A stretch of 64,000 bases of DNA, taken from NCBI RefSeq assembly GCF_021165955.1, contig NZ_CP088952.1, positions 5,022,001-5,086,000 on the forward strand, written 5' to 3'. The notes under the pieces are model-generated. The model worked only from the letters and a program-made list of their open reading frames with translations, ran no database searches and was not told where the DNA came from. This document shows positions 55,464 through 63,983 of this stretch, in pieces. Position numbers and translations under genes: made by a program. The DNA is from Massilia endophytica. GTDB taxonomy: Bacteria; Pseudomonadota; Gammaproteobacteria; Burkholderiales; Burkholderiaceae_D. How positions within the stretch are numbered: position 1 is the first letter of the stretch; every line of letters starts with the position of its first letter.

Positions 55464-57473
55464 ATGACAAGTCCAGCCGATCAAACAAACGCTACCTCCG
55501 ACCTGGGGTACAGCCCCGACCCCTTGGCCCAGCGCCGCGCCGAACTGCTGGCCCTGCTGAGCCAGACTGCGCCCGAGCTGCTGAGCGACAATCAGCAGAT
55601 CAATGTCGACAAGCTTAAGGCATTACTTGGTGAAGAACACACAGCGGGCGGCGAACATTACGAACTGAGCTGGGCTGGCAAATCAGCCGCCCGCCGCGAG
55701 ATCCAAAAAACGAGCAGCCACACCCTGCTGCCCGACGCCAACAACCCGGTTCAAGCGCAGCACATTTTCATCGAGGGTGAAAACCTGGAAGTGCTGCGCG
55801 TGCTGCAAAAAAGCTATTACGGCAAGGTCAAGATGATCTACATCGACCCGCCCTACAATACCGGTAACGACAGCTTTGTTTACCCCGACGACTATTCGGA
55901 AACGCTGGAGGAATACCAAAAGCGTACCGGTGAGAAAAACGAAGCGGGCTATCTGAACAAGCAAAGCCTGTGGAAGAAGAACACCAAGGAGAGCGGGCAA
56001 TACCACAGCGCCTGGCTGTCCATGATGTATCCGCGTTTGTATTTGGCACGAAATCTGTTGCTTGATGATGGAGTGATCTTCATCAGCATTGATGACAATG
56101 AGGCAGCGAACTTGAAGTTGCTGTGCGATGAGGTTTTTGGTGAAGAAAATTTGCTATGTCAATTTGCTTGGCGAACTGATGGCAACTTCGATAACCAGGC
56201 TAAGTTCAAGCAGTGTCATGAGTACATTCTCGCGTATGCAAAAAATGAAAGTGCGTTTCCTCATCCATTAATAGTTGATCCCAATACTCCAAGCAACAGT
56301 AAAATTTTTAAGCCGGAAATAAGAAATACGATAGTCAAAAACGGGCCGAAGAATCCACCAAGCGAAGTCCTTCTCCCAGCAGGCTTTCCCGCAGCATTTC
56401 AAAATGGGGTGATTGAGGCCCGAAAAGATTCTTGGCCACAAGTCCTCGATGAAATAAGGGTAATAGATGGGCGATTGACTCACGCCGCAAGGGTTTTCAG
56501 TGGTTGGAGTTCAAAAGATTTGCTTGAGGCATTCATCGCCAATGGATGCAAAGAAATAGTTGACGCAAAAGATCAAGCGACGGCATTTGAGATTTCCGCA
56601 ACAGGAGCAATAGAGGCGGTTAAGGTGAGAGGCGAGCCAAGCCATGTCATTTCAATTCTATCGGGATTCGGTGGGCCACAAAAAGCAACGGCAAGTCTAC
56701 AGGCCCTGGAGGTACCCTTCACGGACTACCCAAAGCCAGTTTCCCTAGTGAAATATTTTTCAAATATGGCAAACGGCAACGATTTTATTGCAATGGATTT
56801 TTTCGCTGGAAGCGGAACAACGACGCAAGCAATTATGGAACTGAACTGTGACGACGGTGGATGTCGTCAATCCATATCGGTCCAAATGCCCGAACTCCTC
56901 GACGAAGACAGCGAGGCCTATAAATCCGGTTACCGTACAATCGCAGACATCACCCGAGACAGAATCGACAAGGTAATCGCTAAGCTGAAGGCAGAGCACC
57001 CGGACAAAACCGCCGACTTGGCCTGTGCGCATTTCAAGCTGGCCCCGTCCAGCTTCAAGGTCTGGCGCGGCGACGTGAACGACGCGCAGGCCCTGCGCGA
57101 CCAGCTGGCCCTGTTCCAAAGCACTGAAAAAACCGGGCAGGCCCCGCAAGAGGTGGACGCGCAAACCGCCATGCTGACGGAGTTACTGCTCAAGCACGGC
57201 CTGGGCACCTTGGGTGTGCACGCCATCAGCAAGCCTCTGCAAGTGGCGGGCGTGACGGTGCATCGGGTGTTGACGCACGACGACAAGCACATGTGGCTGT
57301 GTTTTGAGCCTTACACCGAGGCGCTGAAAGAGGAAATCGTTCGCTCCCGCCCAGCGCAGGTGGTGATGCTCAACTCCTGCTTTGCGGGCAAGGATGGACA
57401 TGGGGCCGACGAGATGCTGTCGAATCTACAGCTGGAGCTGGCAGGGCTGGACATTGGCCTGACGGTGATTTGA
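55464..57473 (+). CDS. mod: Type III restriction-modification system methyltransferase (Mod)
   Basis: The protein has 669 aa from the ATG at 55464; a TTG at 55446 directly after the helicase stop is an alternative. The catalytic motif IV DPPYNTGND (about residue 128) comes before the SAM motif DFFAGSGTTTQA (about residue 446), the beta-class order of type III Mod adenine methyltransferases. The region between them (about residues 212-440) would hold the target-recognition domain and is strikingly AT-rich compared with both ends of the gene. Mod methylates one strand of an asymmetric site and is needed by Res for cutting. Confidence 0.92.
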   Translation: MTSPADQTNATSDLGYSPDPLAQRRAELLALLSQTAPELLSDNQQINVDKLKALLGEEHTAGGEHYELSWAGKSAARREIQKTSSHTLLPDANNPVQAQHIFIEGENLEVLRVLQKSYYGKVKMIYIDPPYNTGNDSFVYPDDYSETLEEYQKRTGEKNEAGYLNKQSLWKKNTKESGQYHSAWLSMMYPRLYLARNLLLDDGVIFISIDDNEAANLKLLCDEVFGEENLLCQFAWRTDGNFDNQAKFKQCHEYILAYAKNESAFPHPLIVDPNTPSNSKIFKPEIRNTIVKNGPKNPPSEVLLPAGFPAAFQNGVIEARKDSWPQVLDEIRVIDGRLTHAARVFSGWSSKDLLEAFIANGCKEIVDAKDQATAFEISATGAIEAVKVRGEPSHVISILSGFGGPQKATASLQALEVPFTDYPKPVSLVKYFSNMANGNDFIAMDFFAGSGTTTQAIMELNCDDGGCRQSISVQMPELLDEDSEAYKSGYRTIADITRDRIDKVIAKLKAEHPDKTADLACAHFKLAPSSFKVWRGDVNDAQALRDQLALFQSTEKTGQAPQEVDAQTAMLTELLLKHGLGTLGVHAISKPLQVAGVTVHRVLTHDDKHMWLCFEPYTEALKEEIVRSRPAQVVMLNSCFAGKDGHGADEMLSNLQLELAGLDIGLTVI

Positions 57474-57486
57474 GAGAGCCATCGCC

Positions 57487-60267
57487 ATGAGTCAAACGAT
57501 GAAACTCCAGTTTTCACACCAGGACTACCAAACCAAGGCGGTGGACGCCGTCGTCAAGGTCTTCGATGGCCAGCCCCTGGCCAAGAGCGATTTTGCACTC
57601 GCGGGTCAGAATGGCAGCGTGACCTATGCGGCCAATGGCAGCATTGGCAACGCGTTACAACTCTCGGAAGAGCAAGTGTTGGCCAACGTGCAGGCAGTGC
57701 AGAAGGCTAATAGCCTGCCCGTGTCTGTCGAACTGGTGGCCTCGCTGTCGGACAACGGTAAAGAGGTGTTTTGCCCGCTGAACTTCACCATCGAGATGGA
57801 GACGGGCACGGGCAAGACCTATACCTTCATCAAGACCATGTACGAGCTCAACAAGCTCTACGGCTTTAAGAAGTTTGTGGTGGTGGTGCCCAGCGTGGCC
57901 ATTCGCGAAGGCACGATGAAAAATCTAGAAATCACGCGAAGCCACTTTGCGGCCGACTATGCGAACGTTCCCTGTGTGCCGATTCTGTACAACGGCGATA
58001 AGCTCACCGAATTGCGCCACTTTGCCCAGTGCGATGCGTTGAGTGTGCTGGTGATCAACATCGACAGCTTCACCAAGGACAACAACAAGATCAAGCAAAA
58101 GGGCGAGCGTGCGTTTGCCCCCATCGAGTACATCAAAGCCGTCAACCCTATTGTCATCGTGGACGAGCCACAAAACTTTGAAACCGATGTCCGCCGTCGT
58201 GCTTTGATGGACTTGAACCCACTCTTTACGCTGCGTTATTCAGCCACCCACAAAAACCCCTACAACCTCTTGTATTCGCTCAATCCGGTGCAGGCCTATG
58301 ACCTAGGGCTGGTCAAGCAGATCGAGGTGGACGGTGTGTTGGCGGACGAGGATCACAACGAGGCGTTTGTGGAGTTAATCAGCATCGACGCCAAAGCGAA
58401 GGGCATCACGGCCAAAGTGCGCCTGGATGTGAATGACAAAACTGGCCCCAAGCGCAAGGAGCTGACGCTCAAGCTGGGGGATGACCTTTACGACAAGTCG
58501 GGCAGGCGGGACGTCTATCGCGATGGATACATCCTGAACGAGTTTTTGAGTAACGATGAGATCGAATTTTCGGGCGGTCGTGTGCTGCGGGTGAGCCAGG
58601 CGCAAGGTGGCCTGGCCGATGATGTGATGAAGTTCCAGATCGAGCGCACGGTGGCCGCGCACTTTGCCAAGCTGAAAAATTTTCAGCCCATTGGCGTGAA
58701 GGTGCTGAGCCTGTTCTTCATTGACAAGGTGGCCAACTACCGCACCTTCGACGAGGAGGGCAACCGGGTGGCAGGAAAGTTTGAGGTCTGGTTTGAAGAG
58801 GCATTCAACAAATACACCAGCATGTCCAAATATCGTGGGCTGATTCCCCATGCGGCCAACGAAGTTCACGACGGCTACTTCTCGGGCGACAAAAAAGGCA
58901 AGGGTGCCAAGGCTAAAACGGTGTGGGTGGACACCTCGGGCACGGTGGCCAAGGACGACAGCACTTACCAGCTGATTATGAAAGAAAAGGAACGGCTGCT
59001 GGGCGCTGACGAGCCGCTGCAGTTCATCTTCAGCCACTCGGCCTTGCGCGAAGGCTGGGACAACCCCAATGTGTTCCAGATTTGCACCCTCAACGAAACC
59101 AAGAGCGCTATGAAAAAGCGCCAAGAAATTGGTCGGGGTCTGCGCCTGTGCGTGAACAAGAATGGTGAACGCGTTCAAGATAAGCGCGTGAATGTGTTGA
59201 CCGTGATCCCGAACGAAAGCTACGAAGCCTTTGCGAAGGCCCTGCAGCAGGAGATCGAGGAAGAAACTGGCGTGAGCTTTGATAAGCGCATCAAGAACGC
59301 CCGTGCTAAGGCGCGCATCCAGCGCAAGACACTAAATCCCGAAGAAGAGGCACTGTTCCAGGCGATCTGGAACAAGATCAGCTACCAGACTCGTTATAGC
59401 GTGCGGTTGGACACTCCTAGGCTGATTGCAGAGTGTGTGAAGGCGTTGAGTGATCTGAACCAATACCCCGCAGTGAAGCCGCCAAAGATACGCGCCGATA
59501 AGGCCAAAATTGTCATGCGTGCTGAAGGTGTGCAAGGCATTCACACCGCGACGAATGACACTGACGCGGTGATGTATGGCACTACGGTGCCCGATGTGTA
59601 TTCCTACATCCAGAATCGAGTGCACCTCTCCCGGACGACACTATTCGCCATCCTGGACGGATCAGGCCGCTTAAACGAGCTATTGCTTAACGCGCAGGCA
59701 TTTTTGGACTTGGCAATTTCAGCCATTCGCACGTGCTTGCAAACGCTGATGGTAGAGGGTATTGAGTACCACACCATCAATGGCCGTCGCTATGAGATGA
59801 GCCTGCTAAATGAAGAGCTGGAAACGTACCTGAGCAGCGTGTACCCGCCCGCTCAGGACGACATGACGACGCCCATAGAGAAAACTTTGCTGGAAGCCCA
59901 GCCGCTGGACGAGCAAAAAGCGCCCGTTGGCGAAGCGTTTTCATGCGTTTTAAGTGACAGCGATACCGAGAGCCAGTTTGCCCATGACTGCACGGTAGAT
60001 GAACGGGTCAAATTCTTCTTCAAGCTGCCAGGCAAATTCAAGATCCCGACCCCCTTGGGGACCTACAACCCCGATTGGGCTGTGGTGCTGGAGAACGACA
60101 GCCGGGTCTACTTTGTAGCAGAAACCAAGTCCACAACCGTCAAAGCCAACCGCCGCCCTGCAGAAAACCTGCAAATTGCCTGTGGGCGCAAGCATTTTGA
60201 GCTGGTCGATAACGTGACGTTCAAAGATGTCACGACGTTGGAGGAGCTGATAGCAGGAGGCAGTTAA
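57487..60267 (+). CDS. res: Type III restriction enzyme Res subunit (helicase-nuclease)
   Basis: The protein has 926 aa. Walker A is METGTGKTYTFI (about residue 103) and the DExx box is IVIVDEPQNF (about 224). The later helicase motifs include FSHSALREGWDNPNVFQICTLN and KRQEIGRGLRLCVN. The C-terminal PD-(D/E)xK nuclease is NPDWAVV and VYFVAETKS (about residues 860-880), as in EcoP1I/EcoP15I Res. It starts 13 bp after mod. All motifs are intact, so the system looks functional. Confidence 0.93.
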   Translation: MSQTMKLQFSHQDYQTKAVDAVVKVFDGQPLAKSDFALAGQNGSVTYAANGSIGNALQLSEEQVLANVQAVQKANSLPVSVELVASLSDNGKEVFCPLNFTIEMETGTGKTYTFIKTMYELNKLYGFKKFVVVVPSVAIREGTMKNLEITRSHFAADYANVPCVPILYNGDKLTELRHFAQCDALSVLVINIDSFTKDNNKIKQKGERAFAPIEYIKAVNPIVIVDEPQNFETDVRRRALMDLNPLFTLRYSATHKNPYNLLYSLNPVQAYDLGLVKQIEVDGVLADEDHNEAFVELISIDAKAKGITAKVRLDVNDKTGPKRKELTLKLGDDLYDKSGRRDVYRDGYILNEFLSNDEIEFSGGRVLRVSQAQGGLADDVMKFQIERTVAAHFAKLKNFQPIGVKVLSLFFIDKVANYRTFDEEGNRVAGKFEVWFEEAFNKYTSMSKYRGLIPHAANEVHDGYFSGDKKGKGAKAKTVWVDTSGTVAKDDSTYQLIMKEKERLLGADEPLQFIFSHSALREGWDNPNVFQICTLNETKSAMKKRQEIGRGLRLCVNKNGERVQDKRVNVLTVIPNESYEAFAKALQQEIEEETGVSFDKRIKNARAKARIQRKTLNPEEEALFQAIWNKISYQTRYSVRLDTPRLIAECVKALSDLNQYPAVKPPKIRADKAKIVMRAEGVQGIHTATNDTDAVMYGTTVPDVYSYIQNRVHLSRTTLFAILDGSGRLNELLLNAQAFLDLAISAIRTCLQTLMVEGIEYHTINGRRYEMSLLNEELETYLSSVYPPAQDDMTTPIEKTLLEAQPLDEQKAPVGEAFSCVLSDSDTESQFAHDCTVDERVKFFFKLPGKFKIPTPLGTYNPDWAVVLENDSRVYFVAETKSTTVKANRRPAENLQIACGRKHFELVDNVTFKDVTTLEELIAGGS

Positions 60268-60400
60268 TAGCGCTTGGGATGGATGGGAGCACGTTGTTCG
60301 CGCCGAGGCGGCGCTTAGCGTGGTGAACTTCGCTTGGAGTTGGCGATGCAAGCTGCTTGAAGAAGTTGATTGCCACCCTCGTCAACCAACGGATTGCACT

Positions 60401-60425
60401 TTTGGTACACGCTTTGGTACACAAT
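60401..60425 (+). repeat. Tandem TTTGGTACAC repeats near the right island end
   Basis: TTTGGTACAC occurs at 60401-60410 and 60413-60422, and the second continues as GGTACACAAT, also found beside the integrase remnant. These are likely recombinase-binding repeats. Nothing else is seen in 60268-60482. Confidence 0.4.
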
Positions 60426-60482
60426 ATGGGAGTGGGGTGTCGGAAGACTTTTATCTAAAGGCATATTGGCGTGCTCTCAACA

Positions 60483-60501
60483 TTCTGCATCGAATAGCTA
60501 G
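60483..60501 (+). repeat. attR-like site, degenerate copy of the mnmE end
   Basis: TTCTGCATCG is identical to the first ten bases of the mnmE end at 50331; the next bases (AATAGCTAG versus GAAAGTAG) agree with one gap and two mismatches. It touches the stop codon of the next minus-strand gene. Confidence 0.5.
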
Positions 60502-60926
60502 TTCCGGCACACGATTTCGAACGTATTCTCTCCGGCATGAACGCCTTTCCGGCCGGTGACTGTGCATTCCATCGTGTTGCCGGGAAGCTGCCGGCTCAGC
60601 GAAACCTCGTTGAGCGAGCCATAGTCGCAGGTGAACCATTTCCCTTTGGGGAAGGGACCGTCCAGCGAATATCGAATCACCCAATGGTTCTTCGATTCCT
60701 TGATGGTTTCCCCCATCAGGGATCCCAGGTCTTCCGGGGGGCCGTCGATGGGGGCAGCATTGTGCAGGAACAGCGGTGATGAGACATGACCTCGCCATCC
60801 CGTTGGCGTGCCGCTCAGTCGAAGCGAGGTGCTGGCAATCTGTGCCGGGCATTCGATTTTGAAGGATGCGGCGCATGCCTCTGTGAAGCTGGCGCATAGC
60901 GCCAGCAGGTAGAACCATTTCATCAT
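60498..60926 (-). CDS. STY0301-family exported protein, probable immunity protein
   Basis: The protein has 142 aa. A signal peptide (MMKWFYLLALCASFTEACA) is followed by FKIECPAQI and a beta-rich body with Cys residues in IECP, FTCDYG, MECTV and EIVCRN, enough for two disulfides. It resembles the STY0301 family of small periplasmic proteins, some of which are encoded beside cell-wall-active effectors. Its start overlaps the stop of the BPSL0067-like gene by 4 bp. A periplasmic inhibitor of that enzyme is the most economical reading, but it is inferred from pairing. Confidence 0.68.
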   Translation of the reverse strand: MMKWFYLLALCASFTEACAASFKIECPAQIASTSLRLSGTPTGWRGHVSSPLFLHNAAPIDGPPEDLGSLMGETIKESKNHWVIRYSLDGPFPKGKWFTCDYGSLNEVSLSRQLPGNTMECTVTGRKGVHAGENTFEIVCRN

Positions 60927-61312
60927 TCGATCACCGAGTAGGCGTCCGCGTTTTCGGTCGGCCGGATATAGTTGCCCCGGCTGTCCTTGCCCAGTCTTCG
61001 TATGAATCTCCTGGAGATCAGGGGTTTTGTGGCGTTGTTCTTCCACTGGTCGACTATATAGACACCATCCGCCACCTGGCTGAGATAGAACGCCGCATGA
61101 TTGCCGTGAGCGAGCCCGCGCCAGCGGCCGTTGACGAAGGTGGCGATAGCGGTGCCTTCCCGCAGTGCGCGGTTTCCAGCCACAGCGGCGCCTTGCTTCC
61201 ACGTTCTGGTCATGCCTGCACCCGTGAAGTGTTTAATCAGCGTCACGCATTCACCGTCGCCAATCTTTTCCTGCTTGTCCAGACGGCTCGCTTCCTTGTA
61301 GATGAACGCCAT
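60923..61312 (-). CDS. BPSL0067-family protein, probable peptidoglycan amidase effector
   Basis: The protein has 129 aa with no signal peptide. The Cys22 context (KIGDGECVTLIKH) and His72 (LAHGNHAAFYL), followed by a strand with Asp88 (VYIVDQW), give the Cys-His-polar order of NlpC/P60/CHAP amidases and of T6SS Tae-type effectors. The start ATG at 61312 has GGAG 7 bp upstream; earlier in-frame starts lack a site. Lack of a signal peptide plus a secreted overlapping partner fits delivery into other cells and self-protection. No T6SS structural gene is in the window. Confidence 0.7.
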   Translation of the reverse strand: MAFIYKEASRLDKQEKIGDGECVTLIKHFTGAGMTRTWKQGAAVAGNRALREGTAIATFVNGRWRGLAHGNHAAFYLSQVADGVYIVDQWKNNATKPLISRRFIRRLGKDSRGNYIRPTENADAYSVIE

Positions 61313-61371
61313 ATTGTTCTCCGAAGAATGAAGAGCTTCGATTCTGGCGCGACGGCGGGTTGGAACATTGA

Positions 61372-61396
61372 GCCGCAACAATGGAGTTGTTGCGGC
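61372..61396. terminator. Perfect hairpin GCCGCAACAA-N5-TTGTTGCGGC
   Basis: A 10-bp perfect stem with a 5-nt loop, just downstream of the minus-strand membrane-protein gene and upstream of the effector gene. No U-tract follows, so it may be a weak or Rho-assisted terminator or an RNA-stability hairpin. Confidence 0.5.
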
Positions 61397-61405
61397 GTCT
61401 TGAGC

Positions 61406-61897
61406 TCACGAATTGTGCAGGGCCCTGATCATCTTCGCCTGTAACACCGCGCCGACGAGGAACAGGACCAGCAGCACCAGGTAAGCGGTCTTCAGGGCTG
61501 GCGCTTCAGGGCTCGCCAATAGTGGATTGCCAAGCGGGAGCCGCGTCGAGGTCTCCGTGATGCCGGGAATGAGGCTGAAGAAGAAGGTGGCGGAGTAGCC
61601 GATGGTGGCCACATAGGCCGCCTTGCGGCCGAACATGCCAAGGCGCTCGGCGCCGAACGCAAGGAGCAGTGTGGCCAGTGTGACCAGGGCGAATATATGC
61701 GGCGGACCGAAGCCGCCGTGTGCGAAGATGCCAAGAGCGCTCACGCAGGTGACAAGGGTCGTTACCACATAGATTCTTCCCAGCGAATTGCGCGAGGTGA
61801 TCCTGCGATCGCGCCACAAGGCGGCAGCGCCGCTCGCAACGGCGACAAGGCTGATGGCGGTATGGAAGACGCCAAGTTGGGAAAGTCCGAACAGCAT
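61406..61897 (-). CDS. Small integral membrane protein, function unknown
   Basis: The protein has 163 aa with about five hydrophobic segments: VFHTAISLVAVASGAAAL, IYVVTTLVTCVSALGIF, IFALVTLATLLLAFG, YVATIGYSATFFFSLIP and TAYLVLLVLFLVGAVL. A conserved-looking HGGFGPPH motif lies in a loop after the second segment. It vaguely resembles DUF2306-type membrane proteins, but the match is not firm. It is divergent from the HD/LuxR gene. Confidence 0.7.
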   Translation of the reverse strand: MLFGLSQLGVFHTAISLVAVASGAAALWRDRRITSRNSLGRIYVVTTLVTCVSALGIFAHGGFGPPHIFALVTLATLLLAFGAERLGMFGRKAAYVATIGYSATFFFSLIPGITETSTRLPLGNPLLASPEAPALKTAYLVLLVLFLVGAVLQAKMIRALHNS

Positions 61898-61983
61898 TTC
61901 GTTCTCCTTGAATAGTCGATGCGTGCAGTGTGCTCGCAGAGGCGCGATCCCGGTATCGGATGAATATCCGATATCATCCGTCC

Positions 61984-63423
61984 ATGGACGATTCGATCTC
62001 CGTTTCCGATGCCCTGCTTGCCTTCGCCTTCATGGGCGACTTGAGCATGGGGCAGCCTCCCACGCATTCGCGCCGCGTCGCCTGGCTGGCCCGGCGCATC
62101 GCGCAGGACCTGGGGCTGGAAGCTGGCATCGGCGAAGAGGCAGAGCAAGTCGCGCTTCTGCGCTGGGCGGGCTGCACGGCCAACGCCAGCGATGTCGCCG
62201 GCGTGATTGCCGACGATGTGCAGGGACGGCGCGCCATGCTCGCCTTGCGTCCGCAGGAGATGCAGGTGATCGTGGCGCCCGAGGACCTCGCCCAGCAGGC
62301 GCCGCATATCGCCGCCGTTCACTGCGAAGTGGCCTCGCTCATTGTGTCCGCGCTCGGCCTGTCCCCCTCCATCAATATCGCGATGGACTTCCTCTTCGAA
62401 AAATGGAATGGCAGTGGCGTACCGGGCAGGCTGGCGGGGAATGAGATTCCCTTGCCGGTGCTGATCGTCCATCTGGCAGGAGATTGTGAACTGCTGGCGC
62501 GCGAACACGGTCTGCCGCAGGCGGCCGCATTGATCGCTCAGCGCGCCGAAGTGGTCTACCCCCGAGCCTTCGCCGAGCTGGCGTGCGCCAGTCTGCAGGC
62601 CTGGCTGCAGGAGCTCGATGCAGCTCCGCTTCCCATACCGCTTGCCCAATCGCGCAAGGTGCCGCTCTCGCTGCTGGCGGATGCGATTGACCTGAAGCTG
62701 CCCTGGCTGACGGGCTTTTCGCGCGCTTGCGCAAACACCGCTGGCGAGCTGGCCGCACGCCTCCAGCTGCCGCAGGAGGAACAAGCGCTGGTGCGCCGGT
62801 CGGCACTGTTGCACAGCCTCGGACGCGTGGCCATCCCAAACAAGGTGTGGAACCGCGAGGGGCCTCTCTCATCCTCCGATTGGGAGCAGGTGCGCCTGGG
62901 GCCCTACTGGACCGCCCGTCTCGCCAATCTGGTTCCGGCCCTGAAGAATGAGGCGGAAATGGCGTCCTACGCTTACGAGCGGCTGGACGGCTCGGGCTAT
63001 TTCCGCGCCGCCTCCGGCGCCGCCACGGGGTCTGCGCTGTGCATTCTGCCGGTGGCCAACTGCTGGATCGCGCTGCAATCTCCCCGCCCGTGGCGCGCGC
63101 CCATGCAGCCTGAGGAAGCGCGGGCGCATATGGAGAAGCAGATGGCCCTTGGCCGCTTCGATGCCGCCGTCGTGGCTGCGCTGGACGGAAGAAGCGCCGC
63201 ACTCGCTGCGCCGAGCAAAACCACACACAGCGTGCAGCTCTCGGCGCGCGAGCGCGAGGTCCTGCAGCGCATCAGCAAAGGCGAAAGCAACAAGGAGGCT
63301 GCCCGCCAGCTGGGCCTCAGCCCCGCCACCGTGCGCACCCACCTCGAAAGCGTGTTCCGTAAGCTTGAATGCAACAGCCGTGCTGCTGCAACACTGAAAG
63401 CTTCATTAATGGGGCTGCTCTAA
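61984..63423 (+). CDS. LuxR-type regulator with tandem degenerate HD-GYP-like domain
   Basis: The protein has 479 aa. HD-GYP-like halves are seen twice: THSRRVAWLARRIAQDLGL with a degenerate ALLRWAGC in place of LHDIG, and LVRRSALLHSLGRVAIPNKVW with HS in place of HD, followed by YERLDGSGYF near the GYP site. The loss of metal-binding Asp residues suggests binding without hydrolysis. Residues about 415-479 are a LuxR-type HTH (LSAREREVLQRISKGESNKEAARQLGLSPATVRTHLESVFRKL). The ATG at 61984 was preferred over frames upstream that lack family sense. Confidence 0.83.
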   Translation: MDDSISVSDALLAFAFMGDLSMGQPPTHSRRVAWLARRIAQDLGLEAGIGEEAEQVALLRWAGCTANASDVAGVIADDVQGRRAMLALRPQEMQVIVAPEDLAQQAPHIAAVHCEVASLIVSALGLSPSINIAMDFLFEKWNGSGVPGRLAGNEIPLPVLIVHLAGDCELLAREHGLPQAAALIAQRAEVVYPRAFAELACASLQAWLQELDAAPLPIPLAQSRKVPLSLLADAIDLKLPWLTGFSRACANTAGELAARLQLPQEEQALVRRSALLHSLGRVAIPNKVWNREGPLSSSDWEQVRLGPYWTARLANLVPALKNEAEMASYAYERLDGSGYFRAASGAATGSALCILPVANCWIALQSPRPWRAPMQPEEARAHMEKQMALGRFDAAVVAALDGRSAALAAPSKTTHSVQLSAREREVLQRISKGESNKEAARQLGLSPATVRTHLESVFRKLECNSRAAATLKASLMGLL

Positions 63424-63983
63424 GCTGCCGCAGCATTCAGTCTGATGTATTCGATATTCAAGGTAATGCATTCGTTATAGCGCAGAACAAAGTAATCACC
63501 ATCGATAGGATAGAACCGTTCAGTCAGGTCAGACTGTTGGACTTGGCCACGGGGTTTGTCTACAGTGATCGGCCGACGCATCACCTCCTCCAGAACCAGC
63601 CTGTCGAGTCTTCCTTCCGGATCCACAAAGAACTCGTCCACTATTCCTGTGAACAGAATAGCTTCGCCAGCAACGTTGACAATTGCAGACACGACGACGA
63701 AGGCGGGTTCATCCTCTCTGTCTGACACTGTCAGCAGGTAGTACCACGGCGCCTGATGAAAACGGAACAGTGAGCTGAACCGCTTACCTGCCCGATCCAG
63801 CCGATATTTCGAAATCACCAGTCGGATCGCTTTCGGAATGAAGTAAGAGAAGACAATCAGAGAGATGGCGTAGCCCGCAACATTCGCAGAGTGGCCCGAA
63901 ATTGCGGCCACCGCCCTTGATTGCGCGTTTGGATCAGAGATGAGCAGGCCCAGGAATGCCGCCGTATCCAGCCGCAGACTCAC
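63420..63983 (-). CDS. Membrane-associated hypothetical protein at the right edge
   Basis: At least 187 aa. One clear membrane segment (VAGYAISLIVFSYFIPKAIRLVI) precedes a soluble beta-rich domain (PWYYLLTVSDREDEPAFVVVSAIV, AILFTGIVDEFFVDPEGRLDRLVLEEVMRR). A GTG at 63983 could be the start, but the frame stays open to the window edge, so the N-terminus may lie outside. The C-terminal domain reads like one that handles a cell-envelope or trafficking role, but no family was recognised. It overlaps the stop of the HD/LuxR gene by 4 bp. Confidence 0.6.
   Translation of the reverse strand: MSLRLDTAAFLGLLISDPNAQSRAVAAISGHSANVAGYAISLIVFSYFIPKAIRLVISKYRLDRAGKRFSSLFRFHQAPWYYLLTVSDREDEPAFVVVSAIVNVAGEAILFTGIVDEFFVDPEGRLDRLVLEEVMRRPITVDKPRGQVQQSDLTERFYPIDGDYFVLRYNECITLNIEYIRLNAAAA

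Larger units (their letters stand above)
50331..60501. mobile_element. Putative genomic island inserted at the 3' end of mnmE
   Basis: The left border is the mnmE 3' end and the right border is a degenerate repeat of it at 60483. Between them lie an integrase remnant, an IS3-family copy, an HTH gene, an SNF2-like helicase and a type III restriction-modification pair. Base use inside is visibly lower in GC and codon use differs from the flanking core genes. mnmE is the documented target of Salmonella genomic island 1 and relatives. The exact right end is uncertain by some tens of bp. Confidence 0.65.

Noticed and set aside
52518..60267. A complete DISARM or BREX system
   Set aside because: drmA, drmB (DUF1998) and drmC (PLD) are absent, as are pglZ and brxL. 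Mod and Res have clear type III signatures.
60320..60559. Possible 79-codon plus-strand gene after res
   Set aside because: It crosses the putative attR and the next gene's 3' end, has no ribosome site and no recognisable composition.
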